NCBI GenBank assembly: GCA_946554445.1 | Contig: CAMNSD010000018.1 | Coordinates: 1-64,000, forward strand | Reading direction: 5' to 3' | Length of the DNA: 64,000 nucleotides | Source of the DNA: an uncultured Lachnospiraceae bacterium | GTDB taxonomy: Bacteria > Bacillota > Clostridia > Lachnospirales > Lachnospiraceae | Shown here: piece by piece, positions 39,462 through 47,562 of the stretch | Layout: the number at the start of each line of letters is the position of its first letter | Numbering within the stretch: position 1 is the first letter of the stretch | The notes under the pieces: model-generated | Databases searched by the model: none | What the model saw: the letters and a program-made list of their open reading frames with translations, nothing else | What the model was told of the DNA's origin: nothing | Program-made: the position numbers and the translations under genes

Positions 39462-40073
39462 TCAGTTACCGCCCATGGTGCCGATCTGCTTGTTGATGTC
39501 ACCGTCGCTGTCGATATTGTCCTGCTGGGTGTTACTGGGCGTTACCCATCCGAAGACCGGATCATAAACCTGTCCGGGGTGGCTGTCATCCGTGCTGCCT
39601 CCGCCTGCAGGTGCGCTTGGTTCCGGCTGCGGGGAGGGCGTTGGTTTCTCAGTAGGTTCCGGCTGTGGTACGGACGGTTCATAATCCGGCTGCTTGTCGG
39701 GATCAGTGACGTCATCCGTGGTCTCAGGCGGAGCCGTGGGTTTTTCCTGACTGGCCTCCTCTTTACCAGTGCTGTCGGAAAGGCTTGTGGTGGAGCCACT
39801 CTCATCCTCGGAAATAACCGTCTGGGTGTCGTCGGAAGGCGTGCCCGTTATCTGGGTACTCTCAGGAGTGGCGGAAGGAAGGGGTGTATCCGTATTGGAA
39901 TTTTCCTTCCATGTGTCTGTCATGTCAGCACGTTCTGCGGAAGCAGGGGTAAAATCCCTTTCGGGTTCCCTTGTCAGGAACCATGCGCCTGCGAGGACGG
40001 CTATGCACAATGCGGATAATCCGCTGATAGTGGCGATTTTCTTCTTGTCGGTGTGTTTATCGTTCTTTTTCAT
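39462..40073 (-). CDS. DUF6550-like membrane-anchored protein
   Basis: A 203-residue protein with a basic N-terminus, one transmembrane helix (about residues 15-33), then a long Pro/Thr/Ser/Glu-rich linker ending in a small conserved-looking module GQVYDPVFGWVTP near the C-terminus. This looks like the DUF6550 pattern of Clostridia elements; I hold that name loosely. The linker would span the cell wall. Start at 40073 (GAAAGGAGTCCAATATT upstream). Encoded between the secreted protein and the TadE-like gene. Confidence 0.65.
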   Translation of the reverse strand: MKKNDKHTDKKKIATISGLSALCIAVLAGAWFLTREPERDFTPASAERADMTDTWKENSNTDTPLPSATPESTQITGTPSDDTQTVISEDESGSTTSLSDSTGKEEASQEKPTAPPETTDDVTDPDKQPDYEPSVPQPEPTEKPTPSPQPEPSAPAGGGSTDDSHPGQVYDPVFGWVTPSNTQQDNIDSDGDINKQIGTMGGN

Positions 40074-40143
40074 AATATTGGACTCCTTTCGTCGTGTTTC
40101 CATTATATACGCATCAGATAGCAGGATGTCAACAACTTTTCTA

Positions 40144-40626
40144 TCAGTATTTCGTATTATGGGAACCTGTCAGTGTGATATGCTGCGTAATGGGCGGGAA
40201 CAGTTCCCCGAACATATGGATCTGGAAAACAGCATCACAGGTCACCACATATTCAATCTTGTCGGAATACTGGTTGAACTGCAGGTTGATGTTCTCCACC
40301 CTGTAATCCTCATTGGAAAGCTGTATCCGCTCCTCCATACCGTTGATGAAGCCTGCACGGAGGGCATCCTGATAGGCGGAGCTTAAATGCAGGTCTGCCA
40401 TGTAGGAGTCAAGGTTTGCTTCCCTCTGGGAGTGGAACGTATCCGCATAGATGCGTGCGCTGACATTGTTCAGCTCCATTTTGGCTGCATTGCGGATGTT
40501 CATGCAGTTGATCTTGACGGAAGCAAACAGCAGCACGAAGGACATCAGCATGACGACTGCCAGAATAACAAAGATGGTAAAGAAGGACATATCTCCCCGT
40601 TCATTCCGGATGATTTTCTTATACAT
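40144..40626 (-). CDS. TadE/TadF-like minor pilin
   Basis: A 160-residue protein starting MYKKIIRNERGDMSFFT, then a hydrophobic helix (about residues 17-38). This matches the TadE/F class of pseudopilins: a short basic lead, a Glu/Asp-rich junction and a membrane helix, then a soluble domain with beta-strands. It overlaps nothing but is 11 bp downstream of the DUF4320-like gene. A minor pilin role in the Tad pilus is likely. Confidence 0.8.
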   Translation of the reverse strand: MYKKIIRNERGDMSFFTIFVILAVVMLMSFVLLFASVKINCMNIRNAAKMELNNVSARIYADTFHSQREANLDSYMADLHLSSAYQDALRAGFINGMEERIQLSNEDYRVENINLQFNQYSDKIEYVVTCDAVFQIHMFGELFPPITQHITLTGSHNTKY

Positions 40627-40637
40627 GGCAATCCCCC

Positions 40638-41063
40638 TTACTTCCAGTAGTGTTCGCTGACGCCTGCGCCCTGCGAACGGATGTTGATGGGAACAAGGTT
40701 GAATTTCCAAAAACCTCCGAGATGGCAGCGTCCTGTTACCGTAACGTAAAAAGGTGTTCCAATCTGTATGCGTCCGGTATTGCCGGGACCGGATACCTGA
40801 TAGGAAAGCCCTTCCACTTCGCTGATCTCACTGGAGAGAAAGGAAAAGAGGGCATCTGTCTCCCCGCTGACGCCGCCGTTTAGCTGGATCTGTTTGACAA
40901 GCTGATCCGCTATGTGGTCCATTTCCTGTTTGGAGGAAATGATATGGAATACATTGATGATGAATGCAATCAGGATCACAGCCACCAGAATGTAGATAAA
41001 GCTGCTGATATAAGAGGAATCACCTCTCTCGGACAGCAGGAGCCGTTTCAGTTTCTTTTTCAA
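40638..41063 (-). CDS. DUF4320-like pseudopilin
   Basis: A 141-residue protein read from TTG at 41063, with GGAGGTGACCTG in front; the longer frame begins with no ribosome site. The sequence LLLSERGDSSYISSFIYILVAVILIAF shows a TadE-like junction and a hydrophobic helix (about residues 20-38). The C-terminal domain is beta-rich. It is the first gene of the pilus operon, about 130 bp after the promoter. DUF4320 is the closest family I know. It is likely a second minor pilin. Confidence 0.75.
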   Translation of the reverse strand: MKKKLKRLLLSERGDSSYISSFIYILVAVILIAFIINVFHIISSKQEMDHIADQLVKQIQLNGGVSGETDALFSFLSSEISEVEGLSYQVSGPGNTGRIQIGTPFYVTVTGRCHLGGFWKFNLVPINIRSQGAGVSEHYWK

Positions 41064-41194
41064 CAGGTCACCTCCCGGATAATATAGAACGCAGGCGGGA
41101 AGCCGGGGTGGGACTTCCTGTCTGCGTCTAAAGTGTGGCGGTACTCCCATGGAATATGGGGTGTTCCGCCTGTGTATGAATTATCACGATACAC

Positions 41195-41223
41195 ATTCTA
41201 ACATATGGGATTTACCCTGTAAA
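41195..41223 (-). promoter_or_regulatory. Promoter of the Tad pilus operon
   Basis: On the minus strand, TTTACA (41223-41218), 17-bp spacer, TAGAAT (41200-41195). The same -35 sequence, spacing and upstream site are found in front of the secretion operon. Its leader (41063-41194) folds into several hairpins, such as GTGTAT/ATACAC and GGCGG..CCGCC, without a good T-run. Confidence 0.8.
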
Positions 41224-41233
41224 TCGCAAAGCT

Positions 41234-41272
41234 GTGCCAGTTTGCGAAAGTTCTGTGCCAATGTTGTGCCAT
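41234..41272 (-). promoter_or_regulatory. Three phased TTGGCAC-like repeats upstream of the pilus promoter
   Basis: On the plus strand GTGCCAG (41234-41240), GTGCCAA (41255-41261) and GTGCCAT (41266-41272); spacing is 21 and 11 bp, two and one helical turns. They lie 11 bp upstream of the -35 box, where a class I activator would bind. An identical layout precedes the type IV secretion operon. Confidence 0.75.
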
Positions 41273-41319
41273 GCGTTTGTTATTTATTTTGCGGGATTAA
41301 AAAGGTTAAATACATCATA

Positions 41320-41348
41320 TTGTGATTAGGAACTAAATCATTTATAAT
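41320..41348 (+). promoter_or_regulatory. Promoter of the AlbA_2 gene
   Basis: TTGTGA (41320-41325), 17 bp, TATAAT (41343-41348) followed by GGGAGGG and the ATG at 41374. It diverges from the pilus promoter region. Confidence 0.7.
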
Positions 41349-41373
41349 TTAAGTAAAGTGATGGGAGGGAACG

Positions 41374-42531
41374 ATGGAAAGGGATCAGGAACTTTTAGAA
41401 ATAATAAATGATTTGCTCTTGAAAGGATATGAGGGCGGTTATTGGGACTATAAATCAGATTATCCGGCTACAAGTGAAGATAAACTGCATGATATTATCT
41501 GTATGGCAAATAATCTGGAGGATAGGGATGCCTATTTAATATATGGTGCGAATGATGATGGAACGGTGTGCGGAATTGAGAATAGCAATAAACGCTGTGT
41601 TACAGCGGACTTTATTAAATTTTTAAGGGATAAACACTTTGCGGGTGGGTTCATACCCCAAGTCGAGATGCGCACCTTAAAAATTGGGGGACATGAATTA
41701 GATGTCCTGATAATTTTACGGGGAAATCATACGCCATATTATTTGCAGTATGATTTTGGTAAAGATCCTCAGATTAGTAAACGCATCAGGGCGGGTGCCA
41801 TTTACACGAGAACTGCGGATATGAATACTCCGAGGGATAAGACGGCAAGTATTGAGCATACGGAATATTTGTGGAGAAAGCATTTTGGGTATGATTTAAG
41901 ACCTGCTCAGCGCTTTGAGCTTTTGTTAGAAGACTATGCAGGGTGGTCAGAAACAAACTGGGATAACTGCAGGCAGAGTTATCATAAAGATTATCCGGAA
42001 TATAGGATAGTGGTAGGAGAATCAAAGGATGGGAGAGAAACTTTAAGTTATTTTTATGATGATGAGAGTATGCCTTGGGCAAAATTAAAACTGGAATATT
42101 TTTCCACGGTTTTATATGAAACCGAATTATGGTATATGGATTTGGGAAGATGTATTATACCAAAACCAGAATGGAGATTTATTATTGGAAAAGGTTTATA
42201 CTATTACTTTTTGAAATACAGTATCAATGGAAGACTTCTCGGGCTTTTTACGGAAGGAACCTATCAATGTAATGACAGAAGCGGGATTGAAATGCCAATA
42301 ATGATTTTTGAACATGAGCGTGAAAGAAAACGCTTTGAAGAGTGGTTTTTGAATGTCGATGATGAGTTAAGGAAAGACATAATGTTAAAGATTGAAGAGG
42401 ATGCAATTATACAACATATTGTTGGAAAAGAAGAGCGGGATGGGAAACCGGAACTAGGAGTAAAAGATGTTGCCCTCGCATTTGCGCTGTATAAACGATG
42501 GAGAAAGATAAGAAATTTTACTGAAGAATAA
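41374..42531 (+). CDS. AlbA_2/Schlafen-domain protein
   Basis: A 385-residue protein. The N-terminal ~170 residues match the AlbA_2 (Schlafen) domain: EGGYWDYKSDYP, DIICMANNLEDRDAYLIYGANDDGTVCGI, and later GAIYTRTADMNTP. The C-terminal 200 residues are of unknown type, with several aromatic-rich strands. Proteins of this class are often regulators or anti-phage effectors in bacteria. The gene starts an AT-rich island placed between the two minus-strand operons, which marks it as cargo. Confidence 0.8.
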   Translation: MERDQELLEIINDLLLKGYEGGYWDYKSDYPATSEDKLHDIICMANNLEDRDAYLIYGANDDGTVCGIENSNKRCVTADFIKFLRDKHFAGGFIPQVEMRTLKIGGHELDVLIILRGNHTPYYLQYDFGKDPQISKRIRAGAIYTRTADMNTPRDKTASIEHTEYLWRKHFGYDLRPAQRFELLLEDYAGWSETNWDNCRQSYHKDYPEYRIVVGESKDGRETLSYFYDDESMPWAKLKLEYFSTVLYETELWYMDLGRCIIPKPEWRFIIGKGLYYYFLKYSINGRLLGLFTEGTYQCNDRSGIEMPIMIFEHERERKRFEEWFLNVDDELRKDIMLKIEEDAIIQHIVGKEERDGKPELGVKDVALAFALYKRWRKIRNFTEE

Positions 42532-42568
42532 TGCTGTAAATTAACACGCATATTTGCATTGCTATTTT

Positions 42569-42597
42569 TTTGTATTTTGTATATAATAAAATTTAGA
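42569..42597 (+). promoter_or_regulatory. Probable toxin-antitoxin promoter
   Basis: TTTGTA (42569-42574), 17 bp, TATAAT (42592-42597), 15 bp before the antitoxin start. The -35 box is weak; autorepression by the antitoxin is expected for this class. Confidence 0.45.
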
Positions 42598-42611
42598 AGG
42601 AGTTGATAACT

Positions 42612-42857
42612 ATGCCAAACATAAAACCAATATCAGATTTACGGAATTATACAGAAGTGTTAAAAGAAGTAAGCACTAATCAGCCAGTATATCTTACCCG
42701 CAATGGCAGAGGTGCTTATGCCATTGTTGAGGTGGATGAATTAGACAGGCTGAAGGCAACGATAAAGCTTTTGGCAAAATTAGAGGAAGGAGAGCAGTCT
42801 GCTAGAGAAAAAGGCTGGTTGACAGCGGATGAAGTAGAGGCTGCACTGGGATTATAA
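42612..42857 (+). CDS. Phd/YefM-type antitoxin
   Basis: An 81-residue antitoxin with the Phd/YefM DNA-binding fold: IKPISDLRNYTEVLKEV, then PVYLTRNGRGAYAIVEVDEL. The acidic C-terminal part would bind the toxin. Start at ATG 42612 with GGAGTTGATAACT upstream. It is directly followed by the toxin gene with one base between stop and start. Confidence 0.9.
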   Translation: MPNIKPISDLRNYTEVLKEVSTNQPVYLTRNGRGAYAIVEVDELDRLKATIKLLAKLEEGEQSAREKGWLTADEVEAALGL

Positions 42858-42858
42858 T

Positions 42859-43218
42859 ATGCCAAAGCTGATATATGCACCGAAAGCACTGGAGGATTTG
42901 CTGGGTATAAAAGATTATATTGTGGGACAATTTGGCGCAGACAGAGCAAAGGGGATTATACATGATATTACAACAACTGTAAGACAACTGGAGATGTTTC
43001 CAGAGGAAGGTTTCCATTTGGAAAAATTGATTGATTACCCTACGGATTATCGTTTCTTAGTGGTAAAACCCAACTATATATTTTATAGAATTGAAAGTGA
43101 TATGGTAAAGATAGTCCGAATTTTGAATGAAAAACAAGATTTTCTTCAGATACTTTTTGGAATTAGTAGTATTTCTGAAGAAGGAGAAAAATATTGGGAG
43201 AAAATGGAGGAGGATTAG
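42859..43218 (+). CDS. RelE/ParE-type toxin
   Basis: A 119-residue toxin of the RelE/ParE superfamily: YAPKALEDLLGIKDYI, then the core DYPTDYRFLVVKPNYIFYRI and the closing strand VKIVRILNEKQDF. It either cleaves ribosome-bound mRNA or poisons gyrase. Which of these applies cannot be told from sequence alone. The pair would stabilise the element. The last 25 residues (SISEEGEKYWEKMEED) extend past the normal fold. Confidence 0.88.
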   Translation: MPKLIYAPKALEDLLGIKDYIVGQFGADRAKGIIHDITTTVRQLEMFPEEGFHLEKLIDYPTDYRFLVVKPNYIFYRIESDMVKIVRILNEKQDFLQILFGISSISEEGEKYWEKMEED

Positions 43219-43219
43219 A

Positions 43220-43849
43220 ATGTACTTTAGTTTGAATTGTTATAAGGGTCTTTTAGGTTTAGAAGATACCTTTCGTTTGAAAAAAGATGAAACATGGGAA
43301 AGAATCAGTGACTATCAAGAATATTGTAATGATGATATGTTGTTTCCCAATTATGAATCTGCAAGCTATTGGCTGAAAGAACATTCAAAAGTCAATGTTA
43401 ATGGTATGGATATTTCCACAAAGGAAAATGAGATATATGAATTGAATTTTTCTTCATATGAGTTTGAAATAATAACTCATAGAATTAAGAAACCAAGGTT
43501 GTTCAATAAACAAGAAATATACGAAGTCCTAAACGAAGGAAATGATTCGTACAATAATGTTTTGGTAATTGATTATGATGGAAATCCTCATTTATTTAAT
43601 TGGGATGAATATTGCCAAGATGATATTGAACGTTATCCAGTAAGACTTGAGGTGTTTTGTGCTGGAAATGGTTATGTAGGAGTAAATGTGAAAAGTAGCG
43701 AAATTGACGACATATATAGGTGCTGTTTGGAAGGATGGGAAATGCACCTTTCTTCTGGGAGAGCAGTTCGACAAGATTATGTGTCTAAAAAAGAAGGTGT
43801 GTTGTTGGCAGAAATAAATAGAATTATGGAAAGATATGATAAAGAATAA
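43220..43849 (+). CDS. Uncharacterised cargo protein, 209 aa
   Basis: Start at MYFSLN (43220), one base after the toxin stop and with a GGAGGAGG site. The product is acidic and rich in aromatic residues, with no recognised domain. It has YDGNPHLFNWDEYC in the middle and a final helix with EGVLLAEINRIMERY. The close link to the toxin-antitoxin pair could mean an accessory or immunity function, but this is speculation. Confidence 0.6.
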   Translation: MYFSLNCYKGLLGLEDTFRLKKDETWERISDYQEYCNDDMLFPNYESASYWLKEHSKVNVNGMDISTKENEIYELNFSSYEFEIITHRIKKPRLFNKQEIYEVLNEGNDSYNNVLVIDYDGNPHLFNWDEYCQDDIERYPVRLEVFCAGNGYVGVNVKSSEIDDIYRCCLEGWEMHLSSGRAVRQDYVSKKEGVLLAEINRIMERYDKE

Positions 43850-44003
43850 GTACGTTTATGAATATATGATAAATCAAGGTAGAAAACAGTTATTGCAAGG
43901 GTTGGGGGCATGAGGATTGATGAGTTTGTCAAGTAAAGTATGTAAAATTGACCATGCTACAAGCTGCATTTGTTTTGAGCTATTTTGTAAATATCAGAAA
44001 GAC

Positions 44004-44040
44004 GAGCAGGCATGGTATCATACTTCGCCTGCTCTGTTTA
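44004..44040 (+). terminator. Terminator in the cargo island
   Basis: GAGCAGGC (44004-44011) pairs with GCCTGCTC (44027-44034), then TGTTTATT. It probably ends the transcript of the toxin-antitoxin and 43220 genes. Confidence 0.6.
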
Positions 44041-44116
44041 TTGTTAGTATATTTTCTTGTTGGAAAGTGGCTATTCAAATAGCTATGGGTGTTTTATGGG
44101 GAAAGAGGTGAGTTGT

Positions 44117-44275
44117 GTGGATATAGTACAACAGACTTTTGATTACCAAAGGGAAATAGAGGAAAACCAAAAGCGGATACGAAAGATGGTATTGGAAAGT
44201 TTCCATGATATTGCTGCGGAAAAGGGTCGGGACTGTAATGAGTTTTTTGAGGAACTGGAAAGAAGAATTAAATAA
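44117..44275 (+). CDS. Small helical protein, 52 aa
   Basis: A short, charged, helical protein from GTG 44117, with AGAGGTG at good distance; longer in-frame starts exist. It begins DIVQQTFDYQREIEENQKRIRK, a coiled-coil-like stretch. It lies 12 bp before the large DUF4365-like gene and is probably co-expressed with it. This could be a partner or inhibitor, which is inference. Confidence 0.6.
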   Translation: MDIVQQTFDYQREIEENQKRIRKMVLESFHDIAAEKGRDCNEFFEELERRIK

Positions 44276-44287
44276 AGGGGTTGCATT

Positions 44288-46072
44288 ATGGACTTGGAGA
44301 AAATAGCAACGGCAAGTGTTAAAACAAGTATATCAATCACAGACGAATTATCTTCATTTATTAACGATGGGGATAAGGAACCATCATGGGATGGAAATAT
44401 ATATATTTATGCAAATAAAGATAAAAGAAAGGAAAGCATAAAAAAAGTTCCAGTACAAGTTAAAGGGAAACAAAGTGATGATTTTTCTTTAGATACAATA
44501 AAATATCCAGTAACAGTGGTAGATTTAGAAAATTATCTTAATGATGGCGGGGTAGTGTTCTTTGTCGTTTATATTAGTAAAGATGGAAGAGATACAAAAA
44601 TATATTATTCTTGTCTACTTCCGGTGAAAATACGAAATATCTTGGATAGGAATATTAAAAAGAATAAAAAGCTGATTATTGAATTTAATTCCTTCCCAGA
44701 AGATAATGCAGAAAAGGTATCATTATTTTTGAATTTTTACGACCATATGAAGAAGCAGACCAGTTTTGCCAAGACTACGTTACATTCTTTGGATGAATTA
44801 GAAAAGCAAGGTGTTTTAGAAGGAGTAACATTTTATGCAAATAATTATGGAAAATCCAATATAAATAATTATAATCTACTTTTTGAAGACGAGATTTATA
44901 TGTATGCTCATATTAAAGGAAGTGCTGTACCCCAGCCACTTTTAGACATGCCGTTGGACTTACATATAGCAGAAAACGTTGAAACAGAAATTGGCGTAAA
45001 TGGAAAAGTTTATTATACAGGGTTTCAGAGGATTCGCTCAAAGGACAAGGCGGTATTAACCATAGGAAAAAGCGTCACTATTTCGATAGAGAAGAAAAAA
45101 CAAAGTCTCACTATTAAATTTGCGCCAACTTCAAATTTGAAATATTCAGTAATTGATTTTGAATTTATTCTTGCTCTTTATAAATATAATCAATTTGAAA
45201 TGATGGGACATACATTGCCTTTAGATCCAAATAGATTGTTTGATGGAGACAAAGCAAGAAAATTACAGGAAAACCTAGAGTTTCGTAAGAATTTAATTAA
45301 GGTATTAAATATCTTTCAATTAGATACTGATGTTGACATTAACAGCTTTTCTAAGGATGATAGCCGACATAGTAATTTGTTCATAAAGGGGTTGGTAAAA
45401 AATGAACCTGTAGATGGCTTAAAAGAAGGGTTGCCTTTTGCGTTGAGATTAAATTACTTAGGATCAAAGGTAATAATTGGACTTGAAAAGGAGGAGCAAC
45501 CAGGGACATACAGAATATATGATTATCTCGGTAAGCCTGTTAAGTTGTGGTATAGAGATGATACAGGGGAGGGCAGAACTTCAAGGTATGACTTTTTGGA
45601 TGTGGATGATTTTCTAAAAATTCCCAACATTGATTATAGAGATGTTTTGCAGTCATATAAGGACATATTGGATGAAAATATTTATGTAAGGGCTAATTGG
45701 GTGCTTCTAAAGCTGCTTTTGGCCTATGATAAAAGTGAAGATAAAAGAAAAGATATTTTGGATGCGGCCTATAGTTTTGCAGAATGGTTGTGCAATACAA
45801 ATATATGCGAGGAAACATTAGAACTTATTTCTCGAAAACTTAATTTTTATCAAGTATTAAAAAGGCAAGGGAGTCTTGCAAAAGAACAAAAAGAGGATTT
45901 ATTCAATATTGCTGATAACCAGCAGCAAAATAAAATGATAAGAGTGGGTGCGTATTTGTTATTGGATAACCAATTAGCAGCAGAAAGACTATTTGATGAA
46001 TTGGATACTGATGTGAAACAGGAATTTCAAATGTTTCCAATTTTTAGATTTTGGGTGGAGGACAAACAATAG
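44288..46072 (+). CDS. DUF4365-like nuclease-fold protein, candidate defence effector
   Basis: A 594-residue cargo protein. Its N-terminal ~110 residues resemble the DUF4365 domain, a PD-(D/E)XK-like fold: an Asp in EPSWDGNIYIY, and VPVQVKGKQSD where the usual Glu is Gln before Val-Lys. This is followed by VVDLENYLNDGGVVFFVVYIS. The remainder (about 140-594) is unfamiliar, containing beta-rich and helical parts. The gene is AT-rich and has the feel of anti-phage systems that sit in such islands. Function not shown by sequence. Confidence 0.65.
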   Translation: MDLEKIATASVKTSISITDELSSFINDGDKEPSWDGNIYIYANKDKRKESIKKVPVQVKGKQSDDFSLDTIKYPVTVVDLENYLNDGGVVFFVVYISKDGRDTKIYYSCLLPVKIRNILDRNIKKNKKLIIEFNSFPEDNAEKVSLFLNFYDHMKKQTSFAKTTLHSLDELEKQGVLEGVTFYANNYGKSNINNYNLLFEDEIYMYAHIKGSAVPQPLLDMPLDLHIAENVETEIGVNGKVYYTGFQRIRSKDKAVLTIGKSVTISIEKKKQSLTIKFAPTSNLKYSVIDFEFILALYKYNQFEMMGHTLPLDPNRLFDGDKARKLQENLEFRKNLIKVLNIFQLDTDVDINSFSKDDSRHSNLFIKGLVKNEPVDGLKEGLPFALRLNYLGSKVIIGLEKEEQPGTYRIYDYLGKPVKLWYRDDTGEGRTSRYDFLDVDDFLKIPNIDYRDVLQSYKDILDENIYVRANWVLLKLLLAYDKSEDKRKDILDAAYSFAEWLCNTNICEETLELISRKLNFYQVLKRQGSLAKEQKEDLFNIADNQQQNKMIRVGAYLLLDNQLAAERLFDELDTDVKQEFQMFPIFRFWVEDKQ

Positions 46073-46098
46073 TAGCATTACATAGTGGTTAAATAATG

Positions 46099-46132
46099 AT
46101 AGGCTTTTAGATTTGGTAAACTAAAAGCCTAT
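46099..46132. terminator. Hairpin between converging genes
   Basis: ATAGGCTTTTAG (46099-46110) and its perfect complement CTAAAAGCCTAT (46121-46132). It sits between the converging ends of the DUF4365-like gene and the secretion operon, and probably stops both. Confidence 0.75.
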
Positions 46133-46153
46133 CAAATGTTATGTCGAGAGGAA

Positions 46154-47509
46154 TTAAATATTCTGCTTAATAATCCGTGAAATCAACCCAACCGCCACAT
46201 TCCGTTCTGCATCAATCCGTGTTACCACAAAACTGACCTCATCCTTCTTTCCGGGAAGGCGGTTATCATAACAGCTATGGGCGACTGCATTGACGCCGAT
46301 ATGGAGGCGGACAAAGACAGTGCCCTTGTGGATGTCTGTGACCGTTCCGGCATATTTACCCTGAATTTTGCACTTGCTCAGGTTTTCCTTGCTGGTGTTG
46401 CCGCCTGTGCTCTTAACATCTGCCTTCACGGAGATGTCTTCGAGGGAATGGACCTTGACGCTCAGGATGCGGACAAGGATCTGTTCGCCAACATGGAAGC
46501 GTTCCGTGGCATCCCCCAGCCAGTCCCACGACAGGTCGCGGGCAAGGATGGAACATTCCGTACCGAAAATCTCCACGCGGACTACCTTTTCTGCCACGGC
46601 AATGACTCTCGCCTGTACGATACGGTCTTCACATACGCGGGAAATCCCGTTGGCATCAGGAAGATAGAAAATCTGCCGTTTCTTATACATGGCATCTTTG
46701 CGGCTTGCTACTATGCTGCGGCTGGCATTGTCAAGGCCCTTGATAATGAAGTCGATCTCGCATCCGAGCATATTCCCAAGTATCTTATTCTGGCGCTGCA
46801 CCAGTTCCCCGTAATCATGCGCCGCATCCTCCACAAGATTGATCATCATCTCCGCAAGGGGGATCACAACACGCATTTCCTTGTAATAGACGACTGCAAT
46901 GGTGCCGCCGCCCTCCATTTTCTCAACACCGCCTAAAGTGCCGGTCAGGATCTTCCGGGTACGGTAGGCGTTCTGCAGCTCATGCCAGATGGTATCCTCA
47001 CGGCTTTCCGGCGTTTCCACTTCCGCATCGGCGCTCAGGGTAAGGATGGAAGGAGGGGAAGCCTTCCTTGCAGGTGTGGGCGTGTCGGGCACCGCCGTTT
47101 TTGGTGTGGAAACCTTCTTTCCCTTTCTGGCAGGCTTGGGGGCAGCTTCGTCGGGTGATGCTTCCGGCATTTTCCCATTTTCTGCTGCAGGGTTTGCTTC
47201 GTCACCGGAGGGAAGGGTACTTTCGCTGCCATTCTCATCGGGGGAAGCAGTTTCTTCTATGGGAGGCAGGGGGTCTGCCGTGTCAGGGCTTTCCATGGCG
47301 GATACCTCATCAGAGGTAGGGGCAGAGCCTTCCACGGTTTCTTCATCAGTGGAAAAGCCTGCATCCATATCGCCGCTCAGGGGATCGGGACTTTCGCTGT
47401 CTATTCCGGATGCTTCCGGGGCAGGTGCATTTTCCGTTTCCATGTCATTTTCATGGAGGATGTTCTCATCGGTTACAACAGTTTCTTCAGTTTTTGCTTT
47501 TCTGGGCAT
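46154..47509 (-). CDS. S1-domain protein with acidic low-complexity N-terminus
   Basis: A 451-residue protein. The first ~165 residues are Glu/Pro/Ser/Ala-rich and disordered, with a Lys-rich patch ARKGKKVSTPKTA. The rest contains three S1-like RNA-binding repeats, e.g. TLGGVEKMEGGGTIAVVYYKEMRVVI (about residues 192-217) and the last KYAGTVTDIHKGTVFVRL (about residues 390-407). It resembles ribosomal protein S1-like proteins. It is the last gene of the secretion operon. It could bind mRNA or transferred DNA, but the role is unknown. Confidence 0.8.
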   Translation of the reverse strand: MPRKAKTEETVVTDENILHENDMETENAPAPEASGIDSESPDPLSGDMDAGFSTDEETVEGSAPTSDEVSAMESPDTADPLPPIEETASPDENGSESTLPSGDEANPAAENGKMPEASPDEAAPKPARKGKKVSTPKTAVPDTPTPARKASPPSILTLSADAEVETPESREDTIWHELQNAYRTRKILTGTLGGVEKMEGGGTIAVVYYKEMRVVIPLAEMMINLVEDAAHDYGELVQRQNKILGNMLGCEIDFIIKGLDNASRSIVASRKDAMYKKRQIFYLPDANGISRVCEDRIVQARVIAVAEKVVRVEIFGTECSILARDLSWDWLGDATERFHVGEQILVRILSVKVHSLEDISVKADVKSTGGNTSKENLSKCKIQGKYAGTVTDIHKGTVFVRLHIGVNAVAHSCYDNRLPGKKDEVSFVVTRIDAERNVAVGLISRIIKQNI

Positions 47510-47562
47510 AGTTTAATCTCCTTTTTTATTTTTGCTGCCGTAAAGCCGGCAGGTGGATCACG

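Noticed and set aside
43917-44111. A 64-aa plus-strand frame
   Set aside because: It covers a terminator hairpin and has no good ribosome site.
46277-46936. A 219-aa plus-strand frame opposite the S1-domain gene
   Set aside because: Shadow frame, no ribosome site, no domain.
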